Shown: positions 11,177-22,577 of the stretch, one piece after another
Layout of the letters: every line of letters begins with the position of its first letter
Numbering within the stretch: position 1 is the first letter of the stretch
Source: Blumeriella jaapii
Lineage: Eukaryota > Ascomycota > Leotiomycetes > Helotiales > Drepanopezizaceae
Reading direction: 5' to 3'
DNA: 64,000 bases
Assembly: GCA_009599575.1 (NCBI GenBank)
Contig: VWND01000013.1
Location: 310,001-374,000, forward strand
The notes under the pieces: generated by a model
Told to the model about the DNA's origin: nothing
Seen by the model: only the letters and a program-made list of their open reading frames with translations
Databases searched by the model: none
Position numbers and translations under genes: made by a program

Positions 11177-13267
11177 CTAAACACCACTGTCCGTTTGGTT
11201 CACGGTGTTCCCGCTACTAGTATAGGCCTCCCAATCCGTGCAGGTCTGCTGCATAATGTATGGCGTGGAGTCCCTCGCCTCGATATCCTCCGGCCTCTCC
11301 ATCAAGTTCGCATACAAGCCGGCTGACGTATGCCAGGCGATGTGGCAGTGAAACGGCCAGATCCCCGGGTTGTCGGTGGCGTATTGGAAGACGAAGTGGC
11401 CATGCGGGCGCACCATTTGCACGTCTCGTCGTTGGGGGTTGTTCGGGCGGACGACGCTGCTCCCGTTGTATTCCCCGGGCCCCTCGGTCAGGATCTGCAT
11501 GTTGTGGCCGTGGAAATGCATCGGATGGGCGGCGGGCGTGCGGTTGTTGACGATGATGCGGATGGTGCTGTTGGACCCGAAGTTCTTGACGTTCCATTCC
11601 GCCGGGAAGTTCAGGTCGCCCGCTTCGGCCTGCAGCAGCACCGGCTTGTTGAGGTTGGCGCGAAAGGAGACGCCGTCCAGCGTCCAGAGAAAGCTGCCGG
11701 TCGCGTTGACGAAGGCGTTGATCTCCAGCGTCCTGGTCGTGGCCGGCTCGGTGACCGGTATGGGATATGTTGGGATCGACAGGCTCAGGTCGTCGTTGGC
11801 ACAGGTTCCTGGGTCCGGGACGTTCCAGGGGACGCTGCTTGGGACTGAGTTGGTGTCGGCGCTGTCGTAGTAGATGGCAGCGAGCGCATTCGGATTCTCG
11901 GCCAGGGAGCAGGGCACGGAGATGTTGGCGCGCATCCAGAAGGCGTTGGTGGAGTTGACGTTGGCAGTAACCAGCACATCTGTTCGTTGACCGATTCCAA
12001 GCGTGACGACCTTGGTCTTGTACGGGTTCTGCTCAAATCAGCCTTGGAAGAAAGGGTTTTGGAGGCGAGGACTCTCACAACCGGGACAAAGTCGTTGGCA
12101 ATGACGGTCATCTCATGGCCGTCGATGCTGAATCGCTGGAGGGCTTCCGCTCCGCCATTGATCAAACGCAACAAGTGCGTTTTGCCGGACGTGAACTGGA
12201 ATTTGGAAATCCCAGCGTTGTCGGTACATGGGGTGTTATCTCCCGCAGCCTTTAAGGCGCAGTTGAAGTTCATTCTCCCGTTGATGAGGTTGCTTTGCGA
12301 CTTGGGCGCGAAAGTGCCGTTTGGCTTCACCAGATCGTCGACGATGTCGGCGTAGAAGGCATGGTACCAGTCTTGGATGAAAACAGGGCCGAGATCAATA
12401 TCGTACTCCACATTCCGTGGTCCATGAATGAGCATGGGTCCCAAGAGTCCACCTGTAGCGCATCAGAACGCGCTTGAGCATACGCTGGACGGGTTCACAA
12501 CTCACCAGCATATTGGCCCGAGTAGTGAGAATGGTACCAACTGGTTCCGTACAAGTCGGCCTTGAACTCGTAGGTGAAACTCTTCCCCGGCGCAATGGGG
12601 CATTGAGTCACCCCAGGAACTCCATCATACCACGGCGTCTCCTTGTGTAAGATCCCATGCCAATGGAAAGCAGTGCCTTCCTCGGGTCCGGTGATCTGGT
12701 TGTGAACCGTGATCTTTAACATATCTCCCCAATTTGCCTCGATCTCTGGTCCGGGGAACTGGCCATTAACGAGAATGACGCTCTTCTCATATCCATCAGG
12801 AGCAATCTGTCCCCGAGTGACGGTGAACTCGTACGAGCGAATAACACCGGTGTCTGGTGCCTCGGAATATGGACTATTTGAGACAGCTGAGAGATTACCC
12901 CCTGTGCGTGAGCTTGTAGTAAGCAGGTTGCTCGCAAAAAGCCCCGAGTAGAGAAGAGTCTCCGGGGTCATGATCGGTCGAAGATTCCCTGCCTTGAAAA
13001 GGCCATGACATGTTGAGATCGGAATTTAGCTTACATGGATAGCCGTTTGGAAGCGGGTTGTCGCTCAAGTACGGCGGAAATGTAGAAGCTAGCAAGGTTC
13101 CATATTTGGAAACACTGTCAAATCATTAGTCATTTTTATGGAAACTGATCATACATCTAAAAGCAAGATGTGAGGGACAAAAGATGACATGGCTGATGAG
13201 CGAAGAAGACTCACCCATTGGTCTGTTCTAATGTCAGAGCGCTAAGAACTCCAAGCACATGAATCAT
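11177..13267 (-). CDS. Laccase (ascomycete multicopper oxidase), five exons
   Basis: Exons 13267-13215, 13114-13035, 12901-12506, 12452-12079 and 12028-11177 join in frame to 584 aa. Introns of 100, 133, 53 and 50 bp have GT..AG ends. The enzyme oxidises phenols with reduction of O2 to water. Copper motifs in order: HWHG (about residue 124), YHSHY (about 169), HPMHFHGH (about 469) and HCHIAWH (about 529). The short first exon encodes a hydrophobic start ([15 protein letters not shown]) that I read as a weak or processed secretion signal; this first exon is the least certain part. The C-terminus is DSGV, matching the DSG(L/I/V) plug of ascomycete laccases sensu stricto, where processing activates the enzyme. 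Several NxS/T sites suggest glycosylation. Likely extracellular; substrate (lignin, melanin or other phenols) unknown. Confidence 0.92.
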
Positions 13268-15084
13268 AAAACTGCAAAAGAAAAACATCCCGAAAAAAAG
13301 CAAAAAAGAAAGAAAAGAAAAAAGAGTGAATGGACTAGTGTCTGCTTGCCAATCCAATACCAGCTATGCGGGGAGCGGGATTGAGAGCAATTGAGCAGGA
13401 ATCAGAAGGGGCAGCAACCATTATAGATATACAAAGTCCCTTTTCGGAGCATTGCTCAGGCCTTGGCAGCTATAGCTACGCTCGGTTCACGTATAAGAAT
13501 CAAGTCGTGGAACGATATTAATGAAGTAATTACTGGGAAGTTTCAGGACTCAACTTGCAACCTTGGACACCCCGCCTATAATCATGGTTCTTGTGATCAT
13601 GGCCCACCGCCGTTATCTTCGGTCCACACTGTGATTTGCAAAAACACGAGCCTTGATTAGCCTCAAGTTAATTGCGACGTTGGTTGGGGGAAGACTCTTG
13701 CATGAACGGCTATGAACTTCATAGTCCAGAGCGGGGGATCAACTCCAACACAAATTAACCAGCAGATCCAGAAGGGTAGGGTAGGTCGTCGATCCATAGA
13801 CGATTTTCCTGTCAAAAATCGAGATTCGAGATTGTGGCACAGATAATCTTTTACAAGAAGCTCACCACCATGTTTTTCACCTAATACGTGTTTCTAGAAA
13901 GCTGTTACGCCGCCCATGGTCTTAACTTCAAATGGATGGCGGATATAACAAGCCTTTTCACATCGGCCTTACAATGAAATAGTAGCACTGAACTGTATTT
14001 CGAAATCATTCTCAAAATAGGTCACCATTTTTCTACAATTCCTGACCAATCCACGCTAATCCGTCCAAATAGCGGCTTCTTTACATGTAATTCTTTGTCT
14101 GTAGGACCCAGACAGACCGAAAAAAAACTCGCAATTTAAGCATGTTCGAAATAGAAACATTGGGAAGCATTAACGTGAAACGTTGCAAACTAAAATTCCC
14201 GAAACATCTTGATTGAGTACAATTATGAATATGGTTTGACGTAAATCCAACGACCTCATCACTATGTACTCCTTCCTCCTAAGCGTGTTCATTTAATTGA
14301 TTCAAGCCCGGGGAGTGGGCATTAATGAAGGTACAGTACACTGATGCTTTGGAGCTGGCCGCTGACTCATCAGGGATATTCCCGCTGGTACAGTACACAC
14401 ACATACAGCACTTTCAAGTACGAAGATGATCAACCATGCTGTAGATCAACGCAGTTTCAGAGCCAATCGCTTTGCAGATCTGCATTAAGAGCTGCACATA
14501 TAACCCAAACAGGAGATCTCTGTCTGCGGCGCCTCTAGAGTCAAGGGCTACGGTCATACAATAAGGCAAAGCAGAATGACAGTTCAAGGACATTGCTAGC
14601 ACTAGTCACAATGTTGTGATGTGTCGGCAGCACTCGCTTTTTGGAGCTGTAGTGTACTGCATCATTTTCTACGAAGAATGCAAGAAAGAGTACTGTACGT
14701 TGGACGGGACCGAAATACATGGCAAGGGTTTGATATTGGTGCTGAAGGTGTATGTGTACACATACTGTACAGGGAGCTCTCGCCCCGTTCCTGAAAAAAG
14801 CAACGCGACCTCGAGGGCGCAGTTTGCGCTGCACATTCCAGCTATTTCGAGCTATCTTCACGGTAAGGCAAACCTTTTGCGGTGTGGCTCAATTAGAAAT
14901 GGTATTTAAAGTATCACAAAAGAGCTGCAATACCACGGAATCAAAAATCCGAATTGTACAGTACGCATGAGAACAGATTCTCTCTATGGCACATTTAAAC
15001 TTTGTCCATAGATGTTCTCCTTAGCACGTTTCCGTACATTTCGAAAAGCGTTAAAATTGCAGCGTGACAAGCTCAATATCCTAA

Positions 15085-15260
15085 ACTTTGTTAGTAACAA
15101 TAACACCATCATTATTATCCCCTCTTGCAGGCTTGCCAGCCGGTCAAGACCGGTGAGGCGGGACTGACTAACTCGGCACAGCCTTCGCTTACCTCTTAGA
15201 CACTATTTACAAGTGTCAATACGGCCTCGTAACCCCTTTGAACCTCTGCATTGCATGATG
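15085..15260 (-). mobile_element. Possible 3' fragment of a non-LTR retrotransposon
   Basis: Read on the minus strand, a GC-rich block (CACCGGTCTTGACCGGCTGG, then GCAAGCCTGCAAGAGGGG) runs straight into a degenerate trinucleotide tail (ATAATAATGATGGTG). GC-rich 3' ends followed by a short simple-repeat tail are typical of fungal Tad-like LINE 3' ends. The assignment is from memory of such tails and there is no reverse transcriptase here, so it is tentative. Confidence 0.3.
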
Positions 15261-16410
15261 GAGACCCCCAAGACTATTGTGACGCTTGCTTGTGTACATA
15301 CTGTAGAGAGATCGTCTCTACGACTTCAATCTTCAGCAGCTACTGGATCCATGTAATGCTTTAAAGACATCGTCACTGAGACCATGTGAGGCTTTTCGCC
15401 GATCTGAACTGCATAGCATCAAGTTTGGTTCATCACACATCCTTTAGATGAATTTCTGTTGATTGCATACCAAGATCACTTCTACCAGACGTGATGTTCT
15501 TCGTACACACATTCAGATAAGCCTGCTGTACTGCCGGGGTATGAAAGGAGCTTCCTGGCATCAATCTGCATTTAGGATACCCTGGGATGTAAAACTTTCA
15601 CTTGACTTCAGTGAGGCTCGAGCGCTTGTCGTAAACCGTTCTTATTATATACGCAACGAGAGCTAACCACCCAAGTAAGTAATTATAGCATGAGTCAAAC
15701 AACACGTCCTTGTCTTTTCCGGCTATCATTGTGGGCTGTCAGCCCTCGGTCAACGTATCCACAGTCGATCGAACCCGCAAGAAACTTCGGCCGAGTTGAA
15801 GATACTCGCTGTTCTTGCGTTGATCCAAGCCGTTAAGTCCAGGGCCATGTCGGATTCCCCGCTTCCCCATGGACGACGGAGAAGCCTGAAAGTGCCAATA
15901 AGGGTGCGTGGCAGGGGCTTCAAACTTTCGTACACCGTACAAGCCGAGCATCTCCGCCGAAATAGATAAGATACGAGCACTGGACCCTTCTCGTTGACAT
16001 GCGGATCCAGATGCCCGCCTACGAACGGGAGAACTCTTCATCGACCTCGATGGAGCATTTGTGGGGAGGATAGAGCGACCCCTATTTTGCTGATCTCGGA
16101 AGCTTGTTCAAGGCTGTGCTGTCGCTTTGCGTAGGAGAAACACTGTCGCAGATGGGATTGTTGCTATTGGAATCGTAGGCCCACATACGGTCTTTGAAAT
16201 TACTGGCACTGTAGACTGATGGTGTGTACATCAGCGCCTCGATATATTGATTGTATGGCGTTCGCTAGGTGACGGCAATGATTGACCTCCTGTAGCTGCG
16301 ATACGGTCGCTTCTAGCTAGGTGATATGGCAAGGTGGTGTACAGAGAACATCTATGCACACGCTTGCACGACTGCCTTGCTGCTTACTGAATAGAGATCA
16401 ACCATCTCCA

Positions 16411-16606
16411 CAAGTCCTTGCCATGAGTTGCACAATGCATTTTTGTTGCATGTCTAGCATTGACGCATCAGCGTGGATCTTATCAAACAGCTCAGACCAA
16501 CTGAGGATAACCGGCTTGTTGATTCGACGGAAGTTTCGGTCGCCATGGATCCGGTCGTTGGGAAGATCTTCGCGAGTCTTTCTGAGTGTAAGTATTTTAG
16601 GCTTTG
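16411..16606 (-). pseudogene. Unrecognised protein-like fragment
   Basis: About 60 codons on the minus strand read like real protein (EDLPNDRIHGDRNFRRINKP, later WSELFDKIHADAS) and are preceded by a plausible splice acceptor. There is no convincing first exon or downstream continuation. I do not recognise the family. It may be a relic or one exon of a gene I cannot assemble. Confidence 0.25.
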
Positions 16607-17299
16607 TTTCAGAAGTACTTGAAATGCAATCGGGGCTCGTACCTTGTGAATAATTGGTCGTTAGGGATCCGCTGCCATGGCTTTCGAAAATAGATTCGAA
16701 GTTTTGTCACGCCTGCTGCTATACAATGTCTGTTGGAAGTGGAACGGTATAGGGACGAGGCAGTGCTATGGATAAGGTAGGTAAGTTAGCGGGGTGCATG
16801 AAACAATTATCATAATGGTTCTTTTATGGTCGAGGGGAGTTACTCAATGCGTTCTTTTCTTACACACGGGTTGCATAAAAATGTCGAAGCTCACCTAAGA
16901 AAGAGGGAGCCTCGAAGTGATCTAGGGACTTGGACCCCTTGTGCAAATCGATGTCACAAAAAACCTACAATACACAGTAGTTTCCGAGGAATGCTATTAT
17001 CAGCATCAAGCGTCTGGCCTGGCAATTTGGTCCACAAAGTCCTTACGCACAGTTCTTTGCTAGTACACCCCGGCGTTTTAGATGAACCGCAGAATCGTCA
17101 AGAAAAGGGTATTTGATTGAGCTGGTGTGTTGTTACAATGGGAGAGCTATGGATAAGGAAGGTCAATCAACCAAGGCCGAAAGCTACCTGCTGCCGCAGA
17201 AAGAACCGGTAAGAAAGCTTTTCCACCACATTGAACAGATTCAGAGACGTCATTTGTGCCAACCACATCCAATTATTCCTTCTCGTTTACTCATCAAAT

Positions 17300-17851
17300 T
17301 CAATTGCGTTTTGGCGGATAGGTATTCCGAGGCATGATGATTGGCTTCCTCTTGGAGCGAGCAAAGGCTTCGAGGGCTTGTTGTGAGACTGTATCTGTTC
17401 GAATCATACTGCCAATAGACATGAAGAACCTGGCACTACGGTTAGCATGGTACAAACAACGAAGAACAGGATTTATACCCAAAAGTCGCCCCTGATCCAA
17501 CCATGTACTGGCCGAGTGTCCGCATAACTCCATTTGGTCCTGCACCGAAGCGCATAATGTTCGTTGAACCTTTGGTTTTGGTTGTTAAAGAGGTTGCATC
17601 AATTGGAGAATTCCGGCCTACCAAATATAAAGCCGATGATAACTCCAACAGCTGGTAACAGTCTTAGTATGAAGGTCAACTAAGCCAAGGGCTGTAGAGA
17701 TTTACTGCTACCCATCATGGCACCCATCTTCCCTATTGCCCATGCATCAGCACCGCTCTTTCTAAGCTCTGCTCCACAGCCTCTTTGGGACAGTCTTACA
17801 TTTGTCAAAGGCCGAAGGGCCTCCGATGTTTGCTCCCGCTGGAATCGGCAT
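17300..17851 (-). CDS. mgr2: Mgr2/Romo1-type subunit of the TIM23 protein translocase, five exons
   Basis: Exons 17851-17800, 17732-17706, 17651-17622, 17569-17479 and 17429-17300 join in frame to 109 aa. Introns are 67, 54, 52 and 49 bp with GT..AG ends. Mgr2 is a small inner-membrane protein of the mitochondrial TIM23 complex that controls lateral release of preproteins. Family signatures are clear: DKWKMGAMMGSTVG, then GAGPNGVMRTLGQYMVGSGA (second membrane segment with glycine zipper), then FFMSIGSMIRTD. The end, KPIIMPRN, also matches relatives. Two internal exons are only 27 and 30 nt, so gene finders could easily miss this gene. It is divergent from the FHA gene 864 bp away. Confidence 0.93.
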
Positions 17852-18715
17852 CTTGGTGAGGAGTATGGATCGAGATAGGGTTGAGGGGAGGATGGAGAGG
17901 AACTTTTCGAAGCGCAACTGCAACTCGGCTCTCCATGCGGCCGCCTGTATGTACTGAAGGTACTGTAGATTAAGCGCGCGGCTCGCGGCTATGAGAGCTT
18001 GGACCAAAGATGCGGCTCAGGTCACGTGATCTTACAGCCGTTTCTGCGGCCAAGGGAAAAGTCCAGGTATGCGGTTCTTCTCCTCCTCCTCCATCGCAGC
18101 TCCAAGACTCCGAATACTTTTCATGCCTCAGCGTGCGGCGATCGTTCTCGTTCTCGATCCTATGTCAAGCCGGCTCACGTGTTTGAGCGCGTGCTCTTAT
18201 CCAGCTCTCGCTGCTGATAGGTTCTTTGAACCTTGCGAGTGAGACAGGCCCAGAAAGGGATCTCCAAACTTTCCAAGTTTGCAACATCGACCCCCGAAAT
18301 CCAATCCGACCACGAGGAACCATTGGCCTGGCCCCTAGGCAAGACGCAGATGTGAGTTCTCTCGATTCTACACGCCATACAACCCTCCAGCGAGAGGATG
18401 CATTGCAAATGAAGGGCGTGCGCTCTCTCGCCCGCTAGGGGTCGCAGGCAAAAGAACACCGTGAAGACAGAACTGACCAGAGTCAAGCGTACAGCCCGCC
18501 ATCGAAGAACATACCTCCAACGCGCACGGCGCTCGAAAAGAGCGCTAGACAATAATCTGGTTTGGAACGCGAGGGTCTGGGACGAAGCGCTATCGAACGG
18601 GGCGTTGAGGTGCTGTGGCCGGTTCTGAACTGCGAAAGTTCCAACTATATTGCCCCCCCCCACGGCTCTAGAAAATACAACCACCACGTATACCGAACAC
18701 CCGACGACTTCGCAG
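17852..18715. promoter_or_regulatory. Shared upstream region of mgr2 and the FHA gene
   Basis: Both flanking genes point away, so this 864-bp stretch carries both promoters. It contains a perfect TCACGTGA palindrome at 18021-18028 and a second CACGTG near 18177-18182. A 170-codon minus-strand open frame (18175-18687) begins with GTG, not ATG, and has no recognisable domain, so I do not call it. Confidence 0.5.
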
Positions 18716-21138
18716 ATGACGGCGGTCGCAAATCCTCCGAGTTTCCAACAGAATAGTCGCTCAGGATGGAGTGCTAATCAAGGAGGACTCAATGCTATGA
18801 ACGCCGACGAAGTCGCCCGGATGTTCATGCCACGGAAAAGTGTCCAGCGAGCGAACTCCTCGTCTTCCATCTCATCAACTTCCTCTACATCTTCGACTGC
18901 TACGCTTGTTCAAGCATCACCGCAACTTAATGGAGTACCGATGACGGCCTCAGGAGACCTCGGTTCCTTTGGAACTGCGGCGCGGAAAAAACCCCAGCGA
19001 GCTGGGCCGTGGCCAGCAAATAAACCAGAAGCGCTATCGATTTCTAGTGCGCGGCCTCAGTCTATACTGGCAACAAATGGGTCGACGCCCGCATCCCCCT
19101 CCCCGGTTCTACCTTCACAACTTAATTCTCAACCACCCACACAACAACTTAACGGGAGTCGGCCTCCCGCTCAGCCAGTTGGCGAAAGCACTCCTGTCCT
19201 GTATCTCCTGTCGATGAATGGGACCTTCGAGCGGAAAACCATATCTGTCCCTTTCTACCCCGACAGTCTACGTATCGGGCGGCAAACGAATGCAAAGACT
19301 CTTCCCACCCCTTCGAATGGCTTCTTCGATTCCAAGGTCTTATCGAGACAACATGCGGAAATATGGGCTGATCGCCAAGGGAAGATATGGATTCGGGATG
19401 TCAAATCCTCAAACGGCACATTCGTAAATAATGTGCGACTATCTGCAGAGAATCGGGACTCCGAGCCCCACGAGCTGCAAACGCAAGACCATCTGGAGCT
19501 CGGCATAGACATTGTCAGCGAAGACCAGAAGACTATTGTGCACCACAAGGTTGCCGCAAAAGTTGAGCATGCCGGGTTTCTTGGAGCGACGAACAATGTT
19601 CTAGACATGAACTTTGGCGACTTGGACCCTGCAAATGGAGCGATGATGTTGCCTTCTCAGGGATCGCTACAGATGAGAGGAAGGACGGGTAGTGTAGGAT
19701 CTGTGAACAGCAATGGACGGTTAGCCCCCTCAAGCGTAGCTGGGAGCCAAATAAGTGCCATGAGTCAACAGCGTCCGATGAACTTCTGGTTGACCCCTGT
19801 TACAACTGAGCAAATTGTAAAAAGGCTTACTGTAAGTATTCCGACTCTGATCATCTTGGCACAACTAACAAATCAAAGCATGAGATGAGGGCTGCTCGTT
19901 TGCAGACCAACGAGCTTGGGCGTACGGATAATTTTTTCAGTTCTCTGTTATCAAAGGAAGACATTAAAGAGAATGAGAAGGAGCAAGCGCCTATGGTTGA
20001 AGGGCCTGTTTTTGAATTCCCTCAGCACCAAGAAGCGCCTATTGTTAAAGGGCCTCTTTTTGAATTTCCTCAGCAGCACGAAGCGTCTACTGTCGAAGGG
20101 CCTATACCTGTAGTGCCCAAGCCCACACAAGTTAATGGTAACTCTACAGCATTTCGCGGCGATAGCAAACCTCGCTTCTCGGACCCTCCAGCCCCGCCTC
20201 CACAGCAGCCTCTCCCCGAGAAGCCTGACGTTGCGCGCTCGCATTTTCCGGACTCACCTGCACCACTCTTGAAGCGAAATAATACAGAGCGGCCACGATC
20301 TGTCCCTAGCGGCTCTCCAGTCCGACAAGAGCCTACGAGCCAGATTATCACCCTGGTCGAAGCTCTGGCTACGGCAAAGAAGGAGATTGACACGCAAGGT
20401 GCACGGTTACGGGACCTTGAAGAAATGCTCATGAAGGAACGGCAGGCACGCGAGCAAGCCGAGGAGGTCGCCAAGAGGTTAGAACAACAAACGGAAGCGA
20501 AGATGACTGAGGAAGCTACCGCCAGTAACGAAGGCTCAATCGAAGAGGAAGCATTCGAACCGCCTCTCGAGCCAACCGAGTCCGGGGCAGGTGTGTTATC
20601 TGAACCAGCAGCCTCTACCCAAGACATCGTAGACCCCGTGGCGATCAGTGATTCAACATTATTACTGGAGAAGAAGCTCGAAACCATGTTGCTGGATATG
20701 CAACAGCTGCAGGATCAATTGGAGTCTTTCAGGGTTCGGGCCGAGACTGCTGAGTCTGAAAGAGATGCCGGTCGCAAGACCCTGGCTGAGATGGTTGAGA
20801 AGATTCGGTCTGATGAACTGGCGAGGCATTCTTCCTCGGCCGCGCGGGCACGCTCAGTCTCTATCGGCAACACTGCAGAGGAGCTGCTCGGTGGCGTAAC
20901 CTGTGAGGCAGGTTCAGGTTCAGGTTCAGGTCCAGGGAGGTCTGGTTTGCTGAATGGGACTCTCACGGCCAAAGAGAAGGATTCGATTAAGTCGTGTGTC
21001 GGCACTCTCTCATGGCCACCCGGGAATGCGATTTCAACTCACGGGACACCTTATGCTTCCATGGTTGGCGTTGTACTTATCGGCATGGGCGTGATGGCAT
21101 ACTTGAATGGATGGCAAGCCCCGAAAGTGGCAAGATGA
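18716..21138 (+). CDS. ham-4: SLMAP/HAM-4/PRO45-like STRIPAK protein: FHA domain, coiled coils, C-terminal membrane anchor
   Basis: Exons 18716-19831 and 19879-21138 (47-bp intron, GTAAGT..CTAAC..AAAG) give 791 aa. The order is Ser/Pro/Gln-rich N-terminus, FHA domain at about residues 165-265 (LRIGRQTN, SRQHAEIW, SSNGTFVNN), a linker with three near-repeats of about 14 residues (VEGPVFEFPQ, VKGPLFEFPQ, VEGPIPVVP), coiled coils at about 525-590 and 630-690, and a hydrophobic tail anchor (SMVGVVLIGMGVMAYLNGW). That architecture is the SLMAP class of striatin-interacting phosphatase and kinase complexes (HAM-4, PRO45, yeast Far9/Far10), which act at the ER/nuclear envelope in hyphal fusion and development. 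The first in-frame ATG is 18716; the frame is open upstream without one. Confidence 0.85.
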
Positions 21139-22503
21139 AGACAATCACGCTCAACGCCCTCTTTTGGCATTACAGGATTCAAACACGACCAAGGCTGGCT
21201 GGCGAGGTCGCCATACCATCAATCTCCTTTGTCATTTCCGTTCGACGATGTAGTAGCTTTGCATGGGGCGTTTCTGTTCTTTTGGGGGTGGACACAGCGA
21301 CACATACCGGTGGGACCCACGGGACCTGCATCTTTCATTTCTCTCTGTCTCTCTGTCTCTCTCTGGGTTCTTGGGGTTTCTCTGACCTGTTCGGTTTGAT
21401 GGGCGGATCTCATGATGGTGTGGGGTGCATTGGCTTGCGGATCTGGCCTCGATGGGTGCGGCTCGGCTCGGGTAGATAACCAACTGTGTGACATTATGTT
21501 CTATAGCGAATTGACGATTCGATTTTCCCATCCTTTTGATGGTTGCGAGAAATAGGATCCCGTCCCTCTGCTTTCGTGATCTTGCAAAGCGCCGACTTGA
21601 CCCGATGGATGATCGACTATCTAGCAGCATCACCCGAAGGCATCTTACAGTACACACACACACACACATACACAGACAGACAGACAGACAGATACCACGC
21701 CAGACAGAGGATTGATTGCTTGCACGTCCCGGCGCTACACCCGAGAAGGCTCCGAGAGGTGAAAGAAGACAGACAGACAGACAGACGGCTTTTCTCCTGC
21801 TCTTTCTTACGCCGGTGGATTCTTCTTCTTTTTTGGATGTGGCATGCGAACGAAGTCTCTTCTTTCCTTCCTTCCAAGCCATGACGATCTACGCCTGTGT
21901 ATCTATCTATCTATCGAGTGTGGTATTGGTTGGGCCTCCACGCCGTCCGAGAGGGGGATTTGTTTCCCTTCTTCCACAGAACACATCCCTGATTGATTGA
22001 TTGATACATACAGACACCAAAATGGAAATCAAAACGTGACGCGACGACTTTCCCCTGAATTCGCTCTACGTCAAAAGCACATATACATACATACCTCTGG
22101 CCATCGTAATTACTTGCTTTTGGTTCCTATTTAAATACGCCTGCTGCCTGGCTGCCTACCTATTGTGTAGGTATGTACAATGTACGTGCCCGTTGCTTTA
22201 TCGACTGTGTATGTACAGTACCTACCTACCTACCCTACCATCTTTAGTATTGCGTGTCGTTCGTTCACCTTATGTTCTTTCTGTCTATCCCGCTTGAGAG
22301 GCTCTATTCGATCGATGATGGGAAAAACCCACACGCGTTTTCGGCAAAATCTTTTCCAAGCCACCACTAACCGGCGCCCGCAAAAACACCGCCCCCTCCT
22401 CCCCCCCCAAAAAAATTGGCGCGGAGCAAAGAAAAAAAAAACTCCCACCACGCCCTCCTCTCGCACGCCCAAAGAAAGCAAAAAGATAAAAAGAAAATCT
22501 GAC
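21139..22503. other. Intergenic, simple repeats
   Basis: No gene is supported. CA and CAGA repeats occur at 21651-21692 and 21770-21785, TCTATC at 21900-21915, and GTAC/TACC tracts at 22170-22235. An A-rich stretch precedes the tRNA; the T4 run on the minus strand at 22494-22497 can serve as its Pol III terminator. Confidence 0.55.
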
Positions 22504-22577
22504 TGATCACTACGAGGGTCGAACTCGCGACCTTGGCGTTATTAGCACCACGCTCTAACCAACTGAGCTAAGCGATC
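22504..22577 (-). tRNA. tRNA-Ile (AAU anticodon), no intron
   Basis: The 74-nt sequence folds fully: acceptor GATCGCT/AGTGATC, D-stem GCTC/GAGC, anticodon stem TGGTG/CGCCA with loop CTAATAA (anticodon AAT), T-arm GCGAG-TTCGACC-CTCGT, discriminator A. The B-box-like GGTCGCGAGTTCGACCC is intact. It decodes isoleucine AUU/AUC after A-to-I editing, as usual in eukaryotes. Confidence 0.96.

Larger units (their letters stand above)
13268..17299. other. Gene-poor region, 4 kb
   Basis: The right part next to 13267 is the laccase promoter and includes an A-rich tract (13270-13325). From about 13500 to 17300 no complete gene is visible. There are GTACAGTAC-type motifs near 14330-14400 and 14750-14770, a possible retrotransposon tail at 15085-15260, and a protein-like fragment at 16411-16606. 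Much of the rest is AT-rich with stop codons in all frames. Confidence 0.5.

Noticed and set aside
18175..18687. 170-codon minus-strand open frame upstream of the FHA gene
   Set aside because: Begins with GTG, has no recognisable domain, and fills a divergent promoter.
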